A stretch of DNA of 64,000 nt from Grammothele lineata (lineage: Eukaryota > Basidiomycota > Agaricomycetes > Polyporales > Polyporaceae), in assembly GCA_002150815.3 (NCBI GenBank), contig NDFF03000024.1, forward strand, positions 186,001-250,000, in the 5' to 3' direction. The number at the start of each line of letters is the position of its first letter. Within the stretch, counting starts at the first letter, position 1. Shown here piece after piece: positions 34,016 through 45,506 of this stretch. The notes under the pieces were generated by a model, which was not told the DNA's origin, made no database searches, and worked only from the letters and a program-made list of their open reading frames with translations. The translations under genes were made by a program, and so were the position numbers.

Positions 34016-34565
34016 AGCCACGCCTAGCACCAAGAGACACCTCGTGATCGCGACAACATAATAAAAGTATATTAAGAGCGCACCGCCAGGAGTACTATAC
34101 AAGAGCGGCACTCGCGCCCGCAGAAATAAGTAGCAGACGGCTTCCGAGCGCAAAAAGTGCTAGCGTAGCTTAGGGGAGGGGTAAGGGGGCATGGACGAAG
34201 AGGGCGGGCCAGTATACGTATAAGCAAAGGTGCAGAACATGTAGACGACGGTGACAATACATGGGGGAGCTCCAGGATCAAGCATCGAGGATGAGGGCCT
34301 GCGAGGGGATTGTGCGGGTGGTGTGGTGTTGTGTGATATGAACAAGTTCGGGGGGAGAATGAAGTGGGAGGGGAGCGTTATGCGTGGATACAAGCAACAT
34401 GCAACATCTGCGGCGGCGATATGTACTAGATAAGATGGGCAGGTGCAGCAAACCGGGGACGAACGCCGGGGACGAACGCAAGGCGATAAAAAGAGTTAAA
34501 AGCGCAGTACACCTACACCTCCACCCACACCCGATCGTCCGCGTCACTTCCCAATAGCGCGCGGA
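34016..34565. other. Convergent 3' region between F-box 2 and the ubiquitin protease
   Basis: About 550 bp of shared downstream sequence. No gene seen. Confidence 0.45.
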
Positions 34566-37500
34566 TCAGCGCGCGAACGAAGACGGCGGCACTGCCTCCT
34601 TCCTACCCCTTTCCCTTTCCCTCTCCCTTTCCCTCTCCCGCTCTCGTTCCCGCTCCCGGTCTTTCCGCCCCAACCCAAGCATAGGCGCAGTAAAACTCAA
34701 CTTCCGCGTCGCCCTTCTCCAATTGCTCGCCGCCGCCGACGACGAGGACGAGGAGCCCCCCATCATCGCCTTCAAGTTGTCCCCCGCCCCGCTTCCGTGT
34801 GTGTGCGTATGTGGGTGCGGTACGCGCGGGGTGTCCCCAATGCCCCCGCCTCCGCTGGCGTTGGCGCCCCCGCTGAGCGAGTGGAAGATTTGTTCTTGCG
34901 AGAGAGGGGGGTGTTGTGCGCGCAGTGGGGGGAGAGGAACGGGGGAGCTGGCGCTGGAGTTGAGTGGCTGAGGTAGGGTGTGCGCGTGTGCGAGCGGGAC
35001 CGAAGTCGTCCCCGGCCCCGCCTGCGAATAAGACTGCGAGAGCGAGTGCGAATGCGAATGCGAATGCGAATGATGCGAGTCCGACGGGGCGAGCGACCCC
35101 CGCGAAGCCGTCATCGTCAGATCCGGCGCATTCGCGTGGTTGTGTGCGTGGTTGTGTGCGTGCGAATGTGAGTGCGACGCGCGGAACGGCGACGCCTCGC
35201 GCGAGCTCGCGCCCGTCCGCGCGCTCGACGCCGGGCGGCTCGCCGCGCCGTCCGACCCCGACCCTGCTCCTCCGCCCCCTCCGGCGCCCGCGCTCGAGCC
35301 GTCGCGCTCCTTGCCCTTCGCCCCCTCCGCAGACATAGACGCAGGCGCAGGCGCAGGCAATGGCGGTATAGGCGGCGCTTGGGGCGCAGGGACGCCCGAC
35401 GCAGGGCGCGACGACCGACCCGCAGAAGACGAAGACGAAGACGTAGACACGAGCGTCGCGTTCGCCGTAGACGGGCGCTTCCCCTGCCCCTCGCTCCCCC
35501 TATCTCTCTCTCGCGCCCGCTCGCGCGTGCTCCGCGCGAGGTCTGGGGCGCTCTTCTTGTGATGTGCGGCGGTGGGCGACAGCGGCGGCGGCTCGGAGGA
35601 CGACCCGGACGCGAGCGGGGGCAAGCTCGGGACGTGCGGCGAGAACGTCTGCTGCTGGGCGGCGTCGGATCCGGACTCGCGCCTCCGCGGCGTCGAAGGG
35701 GACTGCGGGAGCGTGGGCAGCGGCGCGTCCGGGCGCGACGAGCTCTTCCGCTTAAACCACGACGAGCTCGGCTTCTTCTCCGGCCCGCGTTCCTTCCCCT
35801 GCCCTTGTCCTTGCGGCGTACCCAACACTCCCGGGGCTGCACTCGCGCTCCCATTCGGGAACACATGCGCCCGCGAGGGTACAGGCGAAGACGGCACAGA
35901 CGGGACCGACGGCGCAGAACTCGTCGTGTCCGTCTGGCTATTCCGCTCCGACGGCGCCGTGCGCGGGCGGCGGCCCGCGGAGGAGGAGGCGGAGGGGGAC
36001 GACGGCAGCGGGGGGACGGGGACCGGGACCGGGAACAGGTCCGCGCCGCTCTTCCGCGCCTCGGCGTGGGCGTGGCCGTTCCGGAGCCGGAGGGAGGGCG
36101 TCGTCCGGAGGGTGTGGAAGAGGCCCTTGTGTTGTTGCGGCTGAGGCTGTGGCTGCGGCTGTGGCGGCGACTGTGGTTGTAGGTGAGGCGAGGTCGGGCC
36201 TGGCGCGGCTAGCGCCGACGCCGACGTGGGTATGTGTAGGGAAAGGTTCGGCGTCGCGTGGTTCTCCCGCGATAACGAGGGAGACTCGCGGCTGGGCTCC
36301 TGCTCCGGGTCCTCGACGAGCCCTGGGGGCTTCGCGGGCGCCGGGGAGCCCGGGGCAGCGGCGTGGCCCTGGTCGCTCGTCGAGCCCGTCGCGAGGCTGA
36401 GCGATTTCCCGACGCTCGACCCGATGTCCGTCGTGGTCGCCGAGGCAGGGGGAGGAGTGGGGACCTTGAGTCCGAGCGCGGGGAGGTCGAGGCCTACCGC
36501 CTGGTAGTACAGGACGTACGCCGACCCGCTATTTGAGTCGCCGAAGTACTTGGAGATCTCCGACTCTTTGATCGTAGAGACCGTGTCGTCGTCGAAGAGC
36601 GTCCAAGCGCCCCGGGCTTTGATTATGGTGACATAGTGGCCGTGGTGCGGCCCTCTGCAGAAACCCAATCCACGTCAGCTGAGGGCGTCACAGGATGATG
36701 CCAGGCAGAAAGATACGCACGCTCCGATGTGTACAACTATTGCGAACAGCTCGTATAGTCTATCCGGGTCCTCTGCGTCGTCTACGGTGTTGAACAGTCT
36801 GAGCTCTAGGGGGAACGCGACGCGATACGCGAGCTTGATGTACTTCTGGACGTCCTCCTGGTACTTGAAGCGCTTCAGGTGCAGGGCGAGGACGTTTGGC
36901 AGCTTCTTGATCTTCATCCTGCAATCGCCCGGGTAAACGCTCTGCCGCCGGCGTTCACACACGCGGGACGGGCTCACCTCTTCTCGGCCTCTTGGAGGTC
37001 GCAACAGGAATCACAGAAGAACTTGTTCTTCTGACAGAGCATCTCGCTCGCGCTGAACTGGCGCAGGCAGGCCGTCACGGAGGAGTTCTGCTCGATGTCG
37101 ATGGAGAGGTCGAGGAAGGCCTCGTCGCGCGCGGATACGGTCTCGCACGTCAGGCACCGCGTCTCGCTCGTCAAGACCCCCTCGAAGAGTCTGTGGACGA
37201 TGGTTGCGTGGTGCATCGCTGCGTGCGCCGTGGTGGTCGACGAGGGGGGGTGCGTGGAGAGGGTCGCAATCGACGCGCTCACTGCGCACGCAGACGCGTC
37301 TAAGCCGCAGAGCACAAGGGACGAAGATGATTACTCACAATCCTCCCCCGACTTCCCGGCCCCATTACTCATCGCTCCCTGCTTCCGCTCACCCTCCTCC
37401 ATCTCCTCCATGATCTTGTTGAGCAGGAAGTTGAGGAACTCGTGCGCGTCTTGGTGCTGCGACCCGCGGAAGAGCTCGTTGAGTTCCTTGAGCTTGTCGA

Positions 37501-38371
37501 TGAACGCTTTTGGGGCGACGGTGCCCTTGTCGGCAGGGTTTCGGCTGATGTGGAGGAAGAGGGAGCGGAGGGCGGACAGGAGCGAGGGAGGCGTTGGCGG
37601 GATGGGGATTGCTGGTGGCGCATTTGGATGGACAGAGGGAGATTCGGAGATTGACGCGGTGCGCGTTGGCTTCTTGCGTCCTGTTGATGGCGGAGGGGCG
37701 GCCTGCACGGGCACTGGGGGGAGCAACGGTGGAGGTGGTAGATCGGGAACTGAAGGGGCCGGATGTTGAATGAGAAGGTCGCGGAAGGGACCACAGAAGT
37801 AGAGAGCCTGGAGGACCGAGTTGGCATAGCTGGGAGGAGAGGGTTGGACGGTCAGTCAGCAGGTGCTGCTTAGAAGAACTGCGTGCCGTAAAGAGGTGGG
37901 AACAGGTAGTCACGTTGGACAGAGATAGGGATGGAGCAGATACGGTTAGAAGTGAATTCGTTATGATGTGCGAATGGTTGTGGCAATGAAATACAGCATG
38001 GAGATGGCTAGGACCGCAGGGGTGAACGGGGCAAAGGCGTTGCTAAGTCCAGCTTGTGTGTTTGGGGTATAGAGAACTCAGCCACCGTTCTTGACGTGCA
38101 AGTGTGAGAGCAACAAACAGACGGAGACGAGAGAGCAGCAGGATGGCGTGGAGAGTATAGATCGTAAGCGAAACGTCAGACTCACCAGGTGTTGCCAAAC
38201 TACAGAACGTCAGCATACTTGCGGGAGATGGTCGCACAAAATACTCACATTCTCGAGCCCAAAAAGCTTCGCGTCTGCGGCGGGGACTATCGGTTGCTGC
38301 TGGACGACGACGGGGACTGCGGCGGTAGAGGACTGGCTGGTTCCGAACGAGATCCATTTCCCAATGGCCAT
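34566..38371 (-). CDS. Ubiquitin-specific protease, CreB / USP12-USP46 type
   Basis: Seen: six exons on the minus strand, 38371-38249, 38199-38186, 37829-37339, 37218-36978, 36918-36721 and 36654-34566, 1051 residues in one frame. USP core: Cys box [34 protein letters not shown], zinc-ribbon cysteines (RCLTCET ... FFCDSCCD), [15 protein letters not shown], and His box [12 protein letters not shown] followed by WTLFDDD. The catalytic cysteine codon is TG|C, split between exons 2 and 3; exon 2 is only 14 nt. After the core comes a disordered tail of about 650 residues rich in Ser/Pro, with histidine tracts and an Arg-Glu repeat near the end. Family knowledge: Aspergillus CreB acts in carbon catabolite regulation, and USP12/46 are activated by WD-repeat partners. 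The orthology call is from motif recall, not alignment. Confidence 0.88.
34598..34665. repeat. Polypyrimidine simple repeat encoding an Arg-Glu run
   Basis: CCCTTT / CCCTCT hexamer-like repeats on the plus strand; on the coding strand they give about ten R-E pairs just before the C-terminus of the ubiquitin protease. Confidence 0.7.
38186..38199 (-). other. 14-nt micro-exon of the ubiquitin protease
   Basis: TTTGGCAACACCTG between an acceptor (CTGTAG) and a donor (GTGAGT). It encodes F-G-N-T and the first two bases of the catalytic cysteine codon. Without it the exon 1 to exon 3 join would lose both the Cys box and the frame. Confidence 0.8.
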
Positions 38372-39098
38372 GCTGGTCGCCCGAGAGAGGGCGTGGGGGA
38401 TGCTCGGGTTGCGTGAGTGGCAAGTTGGCGGATAGCGAGGAGACAAAGGAGCGACACCCGAGGCTGGGCGAGGGAGAGGTAGAGGGAGGAGGAGGAAGAG
38501 GAAGAGAGCGAGGCGGACTGGGCGGGAGAGTGAGCGAGAGTGAGGACGAGCGTTGGGCCATCGTGCCCAGATCACGCCCCGCGCCGCCCCTTCCGGCCAG
38601 GCACAGCCGTCCCGTTTGGGCAGCCGTCAATTACAGACGTTCGATTCGACCGCCCCGTTGCTCCCGCGCTCGCCTACCACTGCGGCTCGATGTTCCGTCG
38701 AGACGGCCTTCCTCTTCTTCGACCACCGTTCGTCTCGCCTTCCAGCTCCTCCAGAACCCGCTGGGGACGCCGCGCGTGTCGGTCCTGGCACATGCGCTCA
38801 CGACGGACGAGCGTGCCTGGTGCCTCATCTCAGCATCACCGACAGTTCCAGGCAGATTCGCATGCCTGCTCTCCGTTTGGCGTAGCCTTTGGAACACGTA
38901 TGTCAGTGTATGTCTGCCGCCCGCTGACGTCGTCTCTCCTCATCCACCGAAGCCCATCGGCCGGTGGACGATCGCACCCGATGCGTCAATTCATCGCAAC
39001 TCGTCCGGCCACATGTGCTGTTTTCGGAAGTCCCGGCCCGCACACCCGGAACCTCAAGGCCTCAAGTTCGAACCTCGTTCAACACATCTCTCAAGACG
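38372..39098. other. Promoter side of the ubiquitin protease / 3' side of the DUF6534-like gene
   Basis: The first 150 bp are a CT-rich leader of the protease gene. A long plus-strand open frame over 38413-39309 has no domain and covers the antisense of both neighbours, so I do not call it a gene. Confidence 0.5.
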
Positions 39099-41419
39099 CT
39101 ATCTACCGGAGCCTATGCAGGCTACATTCTCCGTCAAACAACACACAGACCGCTTTCCCCAAGAATCACACCACCTCCAACGACCGTTTATCATCCACCG
39201 GATACCTCCACTGCGCAACCACGTCAGCCACACCACAAAGACCCAACCAGCGCTAGGTGACCTCACCTCCCCCGAAATCCCGTCGGTCGCGGGCCCCGAC
39301 GAAGTCTGAATCTGGTCGATCCGAATCGTCACCCCCTCAAGGCGCGTCCCTGCGTTCCCTTGGCTCAGGCTGCCTGGATGCAGTGGGGGCAGGGGCGCCC
39401 CGCCGGGACGCATATTTTGGAGCGAGAGGGAGGTGCCGCTCCGGCCTGCGCGCGAAGCGTCCCGGATGGAGCGCCGCGAGTTGAGCGTCGCGAGGAGCGA
39501 GTTCGCGTAGACTGTCAAGGTTCGGGTTCGGGTGTGTCAGCCGAAGGCGAGCTTGGAGTCCGAGAACGGGGTATTATTGGAACAACGTACGGCGGCCGAT
39601 GATAAAGAAGAAGCAGATGTAAACGAGCGTCTCGGGGAGGACGAGCACGGTAATGAGCGAGAGGACGGCGAACATGCTGCGTAATGTTTTAGCCGTGTTG
39701 TGTTTGGAAGTATTGGGACGGAACAAACCTAGTGAGTAAGCCCGTGTTCATGGCAAATAACATCTGCACCGAGCTGAGTGAGTATTATTCGTGAACAAAT
39801 CGTACGGGGCCGACTCGCGCACCAGTTTATTCATCAACAAGTCAGAGCTACACACCCAAATCCAGTTGAGCCAAACAACCTGCATTTAACATACGGCCAC
39901 TCACCTCCTGAAACCCGTCTTAGACGTCTGAAGGATCGTACACATAATCGCCGCTATGGCAACATCCGCAGCAGCAGCGAGCGCGTTGACGGATATTGAC
40001 AGCCCCTGCAAAAGTGTAAGAGGGACATTCCGGTTCGTGCCCACCCGAACGGAGGGCGGACGTACTTTCACTTCGGCGGCCTGTGCCCACGTTTTGAACG
40101 GGAACCTGCATACATTCAATGAGCCCACCCTGTCTAAGATTCCCAGATGGAGAGGTGGGAAACGTACGCCATTATCACGTACGCTGCGCGTGGTTACCAG
40201 GGTACGAGGAGGGTTCAGGCAGAACGGCGGAAGAACATATAACACATACACGTACCGAATGATGTGGCTATGGGTTCACGGGAAGTTCTTCAACATATCG
40301 CGATGTGAACACGGAAGTACGTGTACGTACCGAATCCCGCTACGACCAGCAGCGCCTGCACATAGTGATCAGCCTTGTCATGACGTGTTTCGGAAGAAAG
40401 TGCGGGTGCTCACGACAGGTAACGCGAGCCAAGACTTGTTTCCGCCCACTGAAGTGCGCAGATTGTCAGCGCTCCGCGACGTGATCATATAGATATTACC
40501 AGGGTACGCACACTTGTAGATGCGCAAGACAAAGAAGCTATTGGCAGCGTGTCATAAGATGGGTATGAATGGACATCTGGGCCCTAGCATACCTCTGGAC
40601 CAGTAAACCCGTCAGAGCCTAGACAGATCATTCAATCTCTGCACACGTCGAAGATACGTGCTCGGGTTACACACCTGGATGAGCACCTCTACAACAATTG
40701 TACTCGACAACTCGAGCAGCGCCCCAGGAACCCCATACGTAGTCACCGAATAGAAATAAACTTCCTCGCGCTCGGTGTCAGCCCAGCAACTACTAGCCTG
40801 TGAGCATGTGAACGCTCACCCGTATGCGAGATCAACGCCTGCCAATAAGTCCAGGTCCACGATTAGCAGCACATTCGGACGCACAAGCCGAAGCCGAAAG
40901 CGGAGGATGGTGGAGTCGAAGCCCTGAAGCCCCTCGGCGCACCTGGTGTACGGTATCCGTGGCCCAGACGGCCGCGACCTGGTCGAGCGGTATGGAGCGG
41001 TACGGCACGGTCAGCGCTCCGAGGCTGACTCAAGGCCGAGTGAGGGGCGAGACGAGCGGCCGAGACTCACTAGCATCTTGACGAACGGTCTGTCTTGGGA
41101 GTAGTGCGTGAAGTAGAAGTATGTTTGCGAACAGGTTACTGGAGTGCGATGTCATGCGTCAGAACATGCTCCGCGGCACGGATAGGTATGTGTGGAGGGA
41201 TCTGAGTACTCACCGCCGTACAAGCTGCAGAAAGACGTAACAAGCGCATTCGTATTCGGGTATCGTCCGGAGGGAAGAGGGAGGACACTCACATCCCGGA
41301 GAGGATCACACCGATCAGGAGCGAGCCTTGCCTAGAATGCGCGAACACGTAAATATCTACCAGCATGAATGCCATAAGAGCCTTCGAAAGAGGACGTACG
41401 TTCCGTCAAGAGACGCCAT
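39099..41419 (-). CDS. Multispan membrane protein, DUF6534-like
   Basis: Seen: start at 41419 (MASLDGT) and stop at 39099-39101, with about 13 small exons. Diagnostic pieces in order: GSLLIGVILSGM and LYG (TM1); VTCSQTYFYFTHYSQDRPF; VWATDTVHQ ... ALISHT; VYFYSVTTYGVPGAL; VVEVLIQ-ALTGLLVQR; FFVLRIYK; SLSISVNALAAAADVAIAAI with MCTILQTSKTGFRR; SVQMLFAMNTGLLT; MFAVLSLITVLVLPETLVYI; and a C-terminal VYANSLLATLNSRRSIR before a soluble tail. Family knowledge: this order of helices and the YANS-LATLNSRR ending are typical of the large agaricomycete DUF6534 family, whose function is unknown. Exon borders are by eye; some tiny exons are tentative. The last roughly 40 residues after SAGWVF look non-conserved. 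Confidence 0.75.
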
Positions 41420-42520
41420 CTCAGTCCCGCAACCAATCCAGCTCGACGAGTTGAGGGAGGAAAAACAAAGAGCGAGCAAGGAGCGACGAGCTTAGCCTCG
41501 ACCCACCCTGCCTCGGCCCTGCTTTCTACTTCACCGTTTGCCCCCTCTGGCGTTGGTGATCCGTATCTCCATCTGGACGAGACGAGACGCGACGCCTGCG
41601 GGGCCGCGCACGATCATGATCGTCGCAGCGCCTTCGAAGGTACGTATAGCATGCGCGTTAGCGAGTGCTTCCCCTTCCCCGAAGGGGGCGAAGACCCTGT
41701 CCTGTAAGCACGCGCTAGCCTGAGGGGATTCTCTGTTGGATTCGCGGACGGGGCTAGTACCATCTTCTATTTTTCTTCTGGCGGAAGTAACTGTCAACAT
41801 TTAGTTGGGAATATCTAAGTATCTGATGTCACAATCAGTGGGGGATGATAAGTCCGGAGAACTTCGACGTGAGTTGCCACTATGACCAACTGCTGGAGCT
41901 TTGTACACGCACTCACCGGGTGACACCGGGTGACCGTAGGGGATTGCTTCTAATCCCTCGTTCGGAACCGTGGAAGGTGTACGCGCGCGAGGTATCACTA
42001 AATCTGAGGGCGAGCGACGCCCAGCGTGCCCCACTGGCGCAATTTTCAGGGAACCTGTCAAGACCGTAGACGTGAACAAAAAGGCCTAACAAGCAATGTC
42101 AATACGCGGAGGACGCACCCGAACACAGCATGGACGTTTGGACGTTGAACAACGTAACTCTAGCAACCTCCACACGCTGTAGCGCCCTTCAAACATGCAT
42201 GAGCCGATGCATCCATCTCTCTGATGAAGCCCTTCCGGTGATTGCGATCGTTGGCGGATCTATTAGCTCATATACAGTATGTCGGCTAGTCCTCGGTAGT
42301 AGCATGAGTCCCAGTGATCTACCCTACCTGTCAGTCCGTACGCTGCTCCCAGCCACCACCTGCTCACCCACGTCGTATACAGCCCCACGCACTCCTCTCA
42401 AACAGCGGGTATAACGGCCGCTCGCACCCTGCTCTGCGCCCAGCGCCCCCTACCCACCCTCATCATCCTCCCCCAACCTCTCCATCTACCTCCCCATCTA
42501 CCCCAACCGCCAACCCCCAC
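41420..42520. other. Intergenic region between the DUF6534-like gene and the Skt5-like gene
   Basis: About 1.1 kb. A minus-strand open frame at 41531-41800 ends in a basic stretch but has no domain, and its start is uncertain. No gene supported. Confidence 0.45.
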
Positions 42521-44291
42521 TCACATAATAACACAATCCTTATCCTTCCCTCCCTTACCCCCACCTGCCCCCGCACCCAGTTCTCCGCTCCCGTTCTCGT
42601 TCCGGTGGAGGACGGAGCCCGGCCCGCCGGGCGCGACCAGCGCCGTGTTCTGCGGGCCCTTGAGCCGCTGCGCCGCGCGTTTGTCGCCCTGCTCCGCGGC
42701 GCGCTTGTACCACTGTATCGCTCTGCGGCGTGCACGCATACCCACAACCATACAGTCGCCACGCGAGGTGAAGGGAGAAGAGTGGGGAAGAAGGCAGCGG
42801 GGATGAACGAAGGTGGCACAGGGGCAGCGCGAGCCACATTCGGGGAGAGGAGGGGGAGGGAGAGGGGAGGAGGTACGTCAGCCACTCGTCAAATTCGGGG
42901 GATGCCATGTCCGAATGTCCGAAAATAGATAGACACGCACTCTTGCATGTTAGGCTCCGTGCCGATCCCGACCTCGAGGAAGTACCCGATGGCGTACATG
43001 GCCTTCACCAGCCCCGCCTCCGCCGCCTTCCGCGCCCACAAGTACGCCTCCGTGTCCGACTGCGGTAGTACCCCTGGCGAGCCAACGAGGTACCACGCCG
43101 TGAGCGCGAAGCAGGCGTCTCGATGATCCTGCTGCGCAGCGATGTTCTATGTGGGCGTGATTGCGTCAGATGAAGAACTTCCCCGCACAGCCCGGAAGGA
43201 GGACGAACGTAGTAGTGTATTGACAGCGCGGGGTCCTGCGGGCAGCCCATCTTCCCGTACTCGTAGCACTCTCCGAGGCGGTACGCACTCGGGGAGTACC
43301 CGAGCTCGGCCGCCTGCGCGAGCAGCTCCGCAGCGTACTCGTAATCGACGAAGAGCACGTTGTCGATGCCCCGTTCGTGGAGCAGCGCGAGCTCGTGCAG
43401 GGCGTGCGGGAACTCGGCCGTCGCGTGCTCGGCCGACCGCTTCAGGTACTTGACGCCCTCCTTCGGGCTCTTGGACAGCCCAAGCTCGCCGTTGAGTTCA
43501 GCGATGCCGAGCCGGTAGAGCGCGCCCGGGTGGCCTGCTGCTGCGGCTTTCTTGTAGAATTGAACGGCCTTGGCGGACTCACGCCGGCAGCCCCAGCCGT
43601 TCTCGCAGCACGTCCCTGCACGATATGAGGCGTCGGGGTGGCCGTGCTTGGCGGCGAGGACAAAGAGGGGGAAGGCGCGGTCGAAGTCCTGCCTGCCCTT
43701 GTTCGTCCCGATCCCGTTCGCGTAACAGTCGGCGAGGAAGTATTGTGAGGGCATGTGCCCGCGGTCGGCGAGCCGCTTGAGGAGGGAGAGAGCCTCGTGG
43801 ACGAGGTCCTCCCGCTTCTGGATCGCCTTCTCTACCTCCATCACGTTGCCTGCTGTCTGGGCGGGGATGGGCATTGTCTTGGAGGCATCGACCATGAACA
43901 CGGCGAACTCGAACTGAATGTCGGGGTCCTGAGTCTTCTTCGCGTTTGCACGGTAGAGCTCAAGGGTGCGTTCATGGGAGAGGAGTGCGGCCTGATTGCC
44001 GGGGCGGAGGTGGGAGTGGTCGAGGATGGGGGGCGGTGGAGACGGCGCGCGGATGGACTGTGTGGCGACTGACCTGGCAGGGTATGGCTGCTCGTACTGC
44101 TCCTGAGACTGGTAGAAATCGTCACCATCTGCATCGTATTCGCCATATTGCGATTGACGAGGCTGGTCGGGGTACGCAGCAGAGTACTGGGATGCTGGGC
44201 GGTCGTTAGGCACGGCTGGTGAGGGTCGGCGGGGGTCAAAGTCGGGAGCATATGTCGTCGACGGCCGCCTGGCTTGCGGCTCTGCGTACAT
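42521..44291 (-). CDS. Skt5/Chs4-like Sel1-repeat protein, chitin synthase activator
   Basis: Seen: start at 44291 (MYAEPQARRPSTTY, in a good context after GCCGCC) and stop at 42521. The first 100 or so residues are disordered and Pro/Ser/Tyr-rich. The rest is a series of Sel1-type repeats, for example ALSLLKRLADRGHMPSQYFL, FPLFVLAAKHGHPDASYRAG, AVQFYKKAAAAGHPGALYRL and AAELLAQAAELGYSPSAYRL, with a last one AIQWYKRAAEQGDKRAAQRL. Two introns lie near 43140-43205 and 42750-42945. The protein ends KDKDCVIM, a CaaX box for farnesylation. Family knowledge: yeast Chs4/Skt5 activates chitin synthase III, is prenylated, and links it to the septin ring. The same role here is inference from repeat layout plus the CaaX end. 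Confidence 0.85.
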
Positions 44292-45506
44292 GGCGGCGTC
44301 GGCGGTGGCGAGGTGAGGACGGAGGAGGGAAGATGGCGGGAGCGGGAGAAGGAGCGGGACATCGCCTGAGAAGGCGTCGGCGAGCGCCAACGCGCGGAAC
44401 GTACCAAGCGCCCGTGGTCAGGCCCCGAGTTCGAGACTCAAATAGCGACTTCTCTTCCTTGCCTAGCACTTTCACGATGTGCCCACGTCCGAGCAGCGTC
44501 CCCGGATTGTTTATGCTCAAATATATAGGCGGTATGTATGCACAATCATCTCATACGATGTGCAGACGCTGGACAGGATCACAGACGGACATCGCCAGCC
44601 AACTGTCGACGTCATAGCATCTCCGCCGTCCGCAGCTCCCTCGATTTTCTGCGCACGCCACTCTATCGCTGTTCCGCATTTTTGCCCCTCTACTGCGCCC
44701 GCTACATCCGTTCTGGAGCCATATCCGGTACACCAACTCGGCATATAACCCAACAGCAGCCATCAAGCAAGGGTGGTATCCGAGAATATCAGCTCTGAGT
44801 CACGACGCACCCGTCGGGTCCGCTACTTATGGCACGACCCACTGGCAGACCCATTGGCAAATTGAGGTTTAAGATAGGAGACCACATCGGAACTTTCCAC
44901 TTCGGAGCCGGTGAGGGGCCCTCGACTCCATCAATTCGTCCGCGTTGTGGGGGCTCAGTTGCCAGACGTCGACCGACGCCACAATGACCGGGACTACGAC
45001 GTAGAGAGAGAGCGCGGTGCGTCAATCGAGTCTCGCGCAGAGGCGTCAGATGCGCCGGAAGGTGGTTTACACCATTCTTACGCGTCTGGATAGCTCTTCT
45101 TTGGTGCCTGTTCAGAGCGCCGCCACCGAATACTGATCCCACGTCTCCCACGCTGACTCGCAGCATTCCACGACGATCCGCTCCCCTGTTGTCAAGGATG
45201 CTGACAGCTCGGCATCATCCACCCCGTACCGTCATTTGTCTAGATGACGGCACCCGGGTTGTTCAAGAGGGGTACGCACGCCTTGTCGCTGATGAAGATG
45301 CTCATACGAACGCCTCCGACTGAGGGGAACTGAAGAACCGACCGACCGGAGTTTACGCACTCACACTGCTGATCTTACAAAGCACACGCACACGGTACGC
45401 GATCGCAACTCGGTATAAAAGTCGGGAGGGTCCAGCGGGAGTGTCGACATTCCATCCCCATTCGGGAAGCCCAAACCCCTTTTGACCTCACCAGTACTCG
45501 TTCAGC
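44292..45506. other. Divergent promoter region, Skt5-like gene and SDR 1
   Basis: About 1.2 kb. A TATA box for SDR 1 lies at 45414-45420. No other gene, repeat or RNA recognised. Confidence 0.5.
45414..45420 (+). promoter_or_regulatory. TATA box of SDR 1
   Basis: TATAAAA 87 nt upstream of the start codon at 45507, in an otherwise GC-rich stretch. Confidence 0.6.

Noticed and set aside
35117..36182. Long arginine- and proline-rich frames on both strands (up to 336 codons)
   Set aside because: Antisense or out-of-frame shadows of the GC-rich disordered tail of the ubiquitin protease.
38413..39309. 298-codon plus-strand frame
   Set aside because: Overlaps the antisense of two good genes, no domain, low-complexity start.
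44389..44391. An earlier start for the Skt5-like protein
   Set aside because: The codon there is TTG; the first ATG of the frame is at 44291 in a good context.
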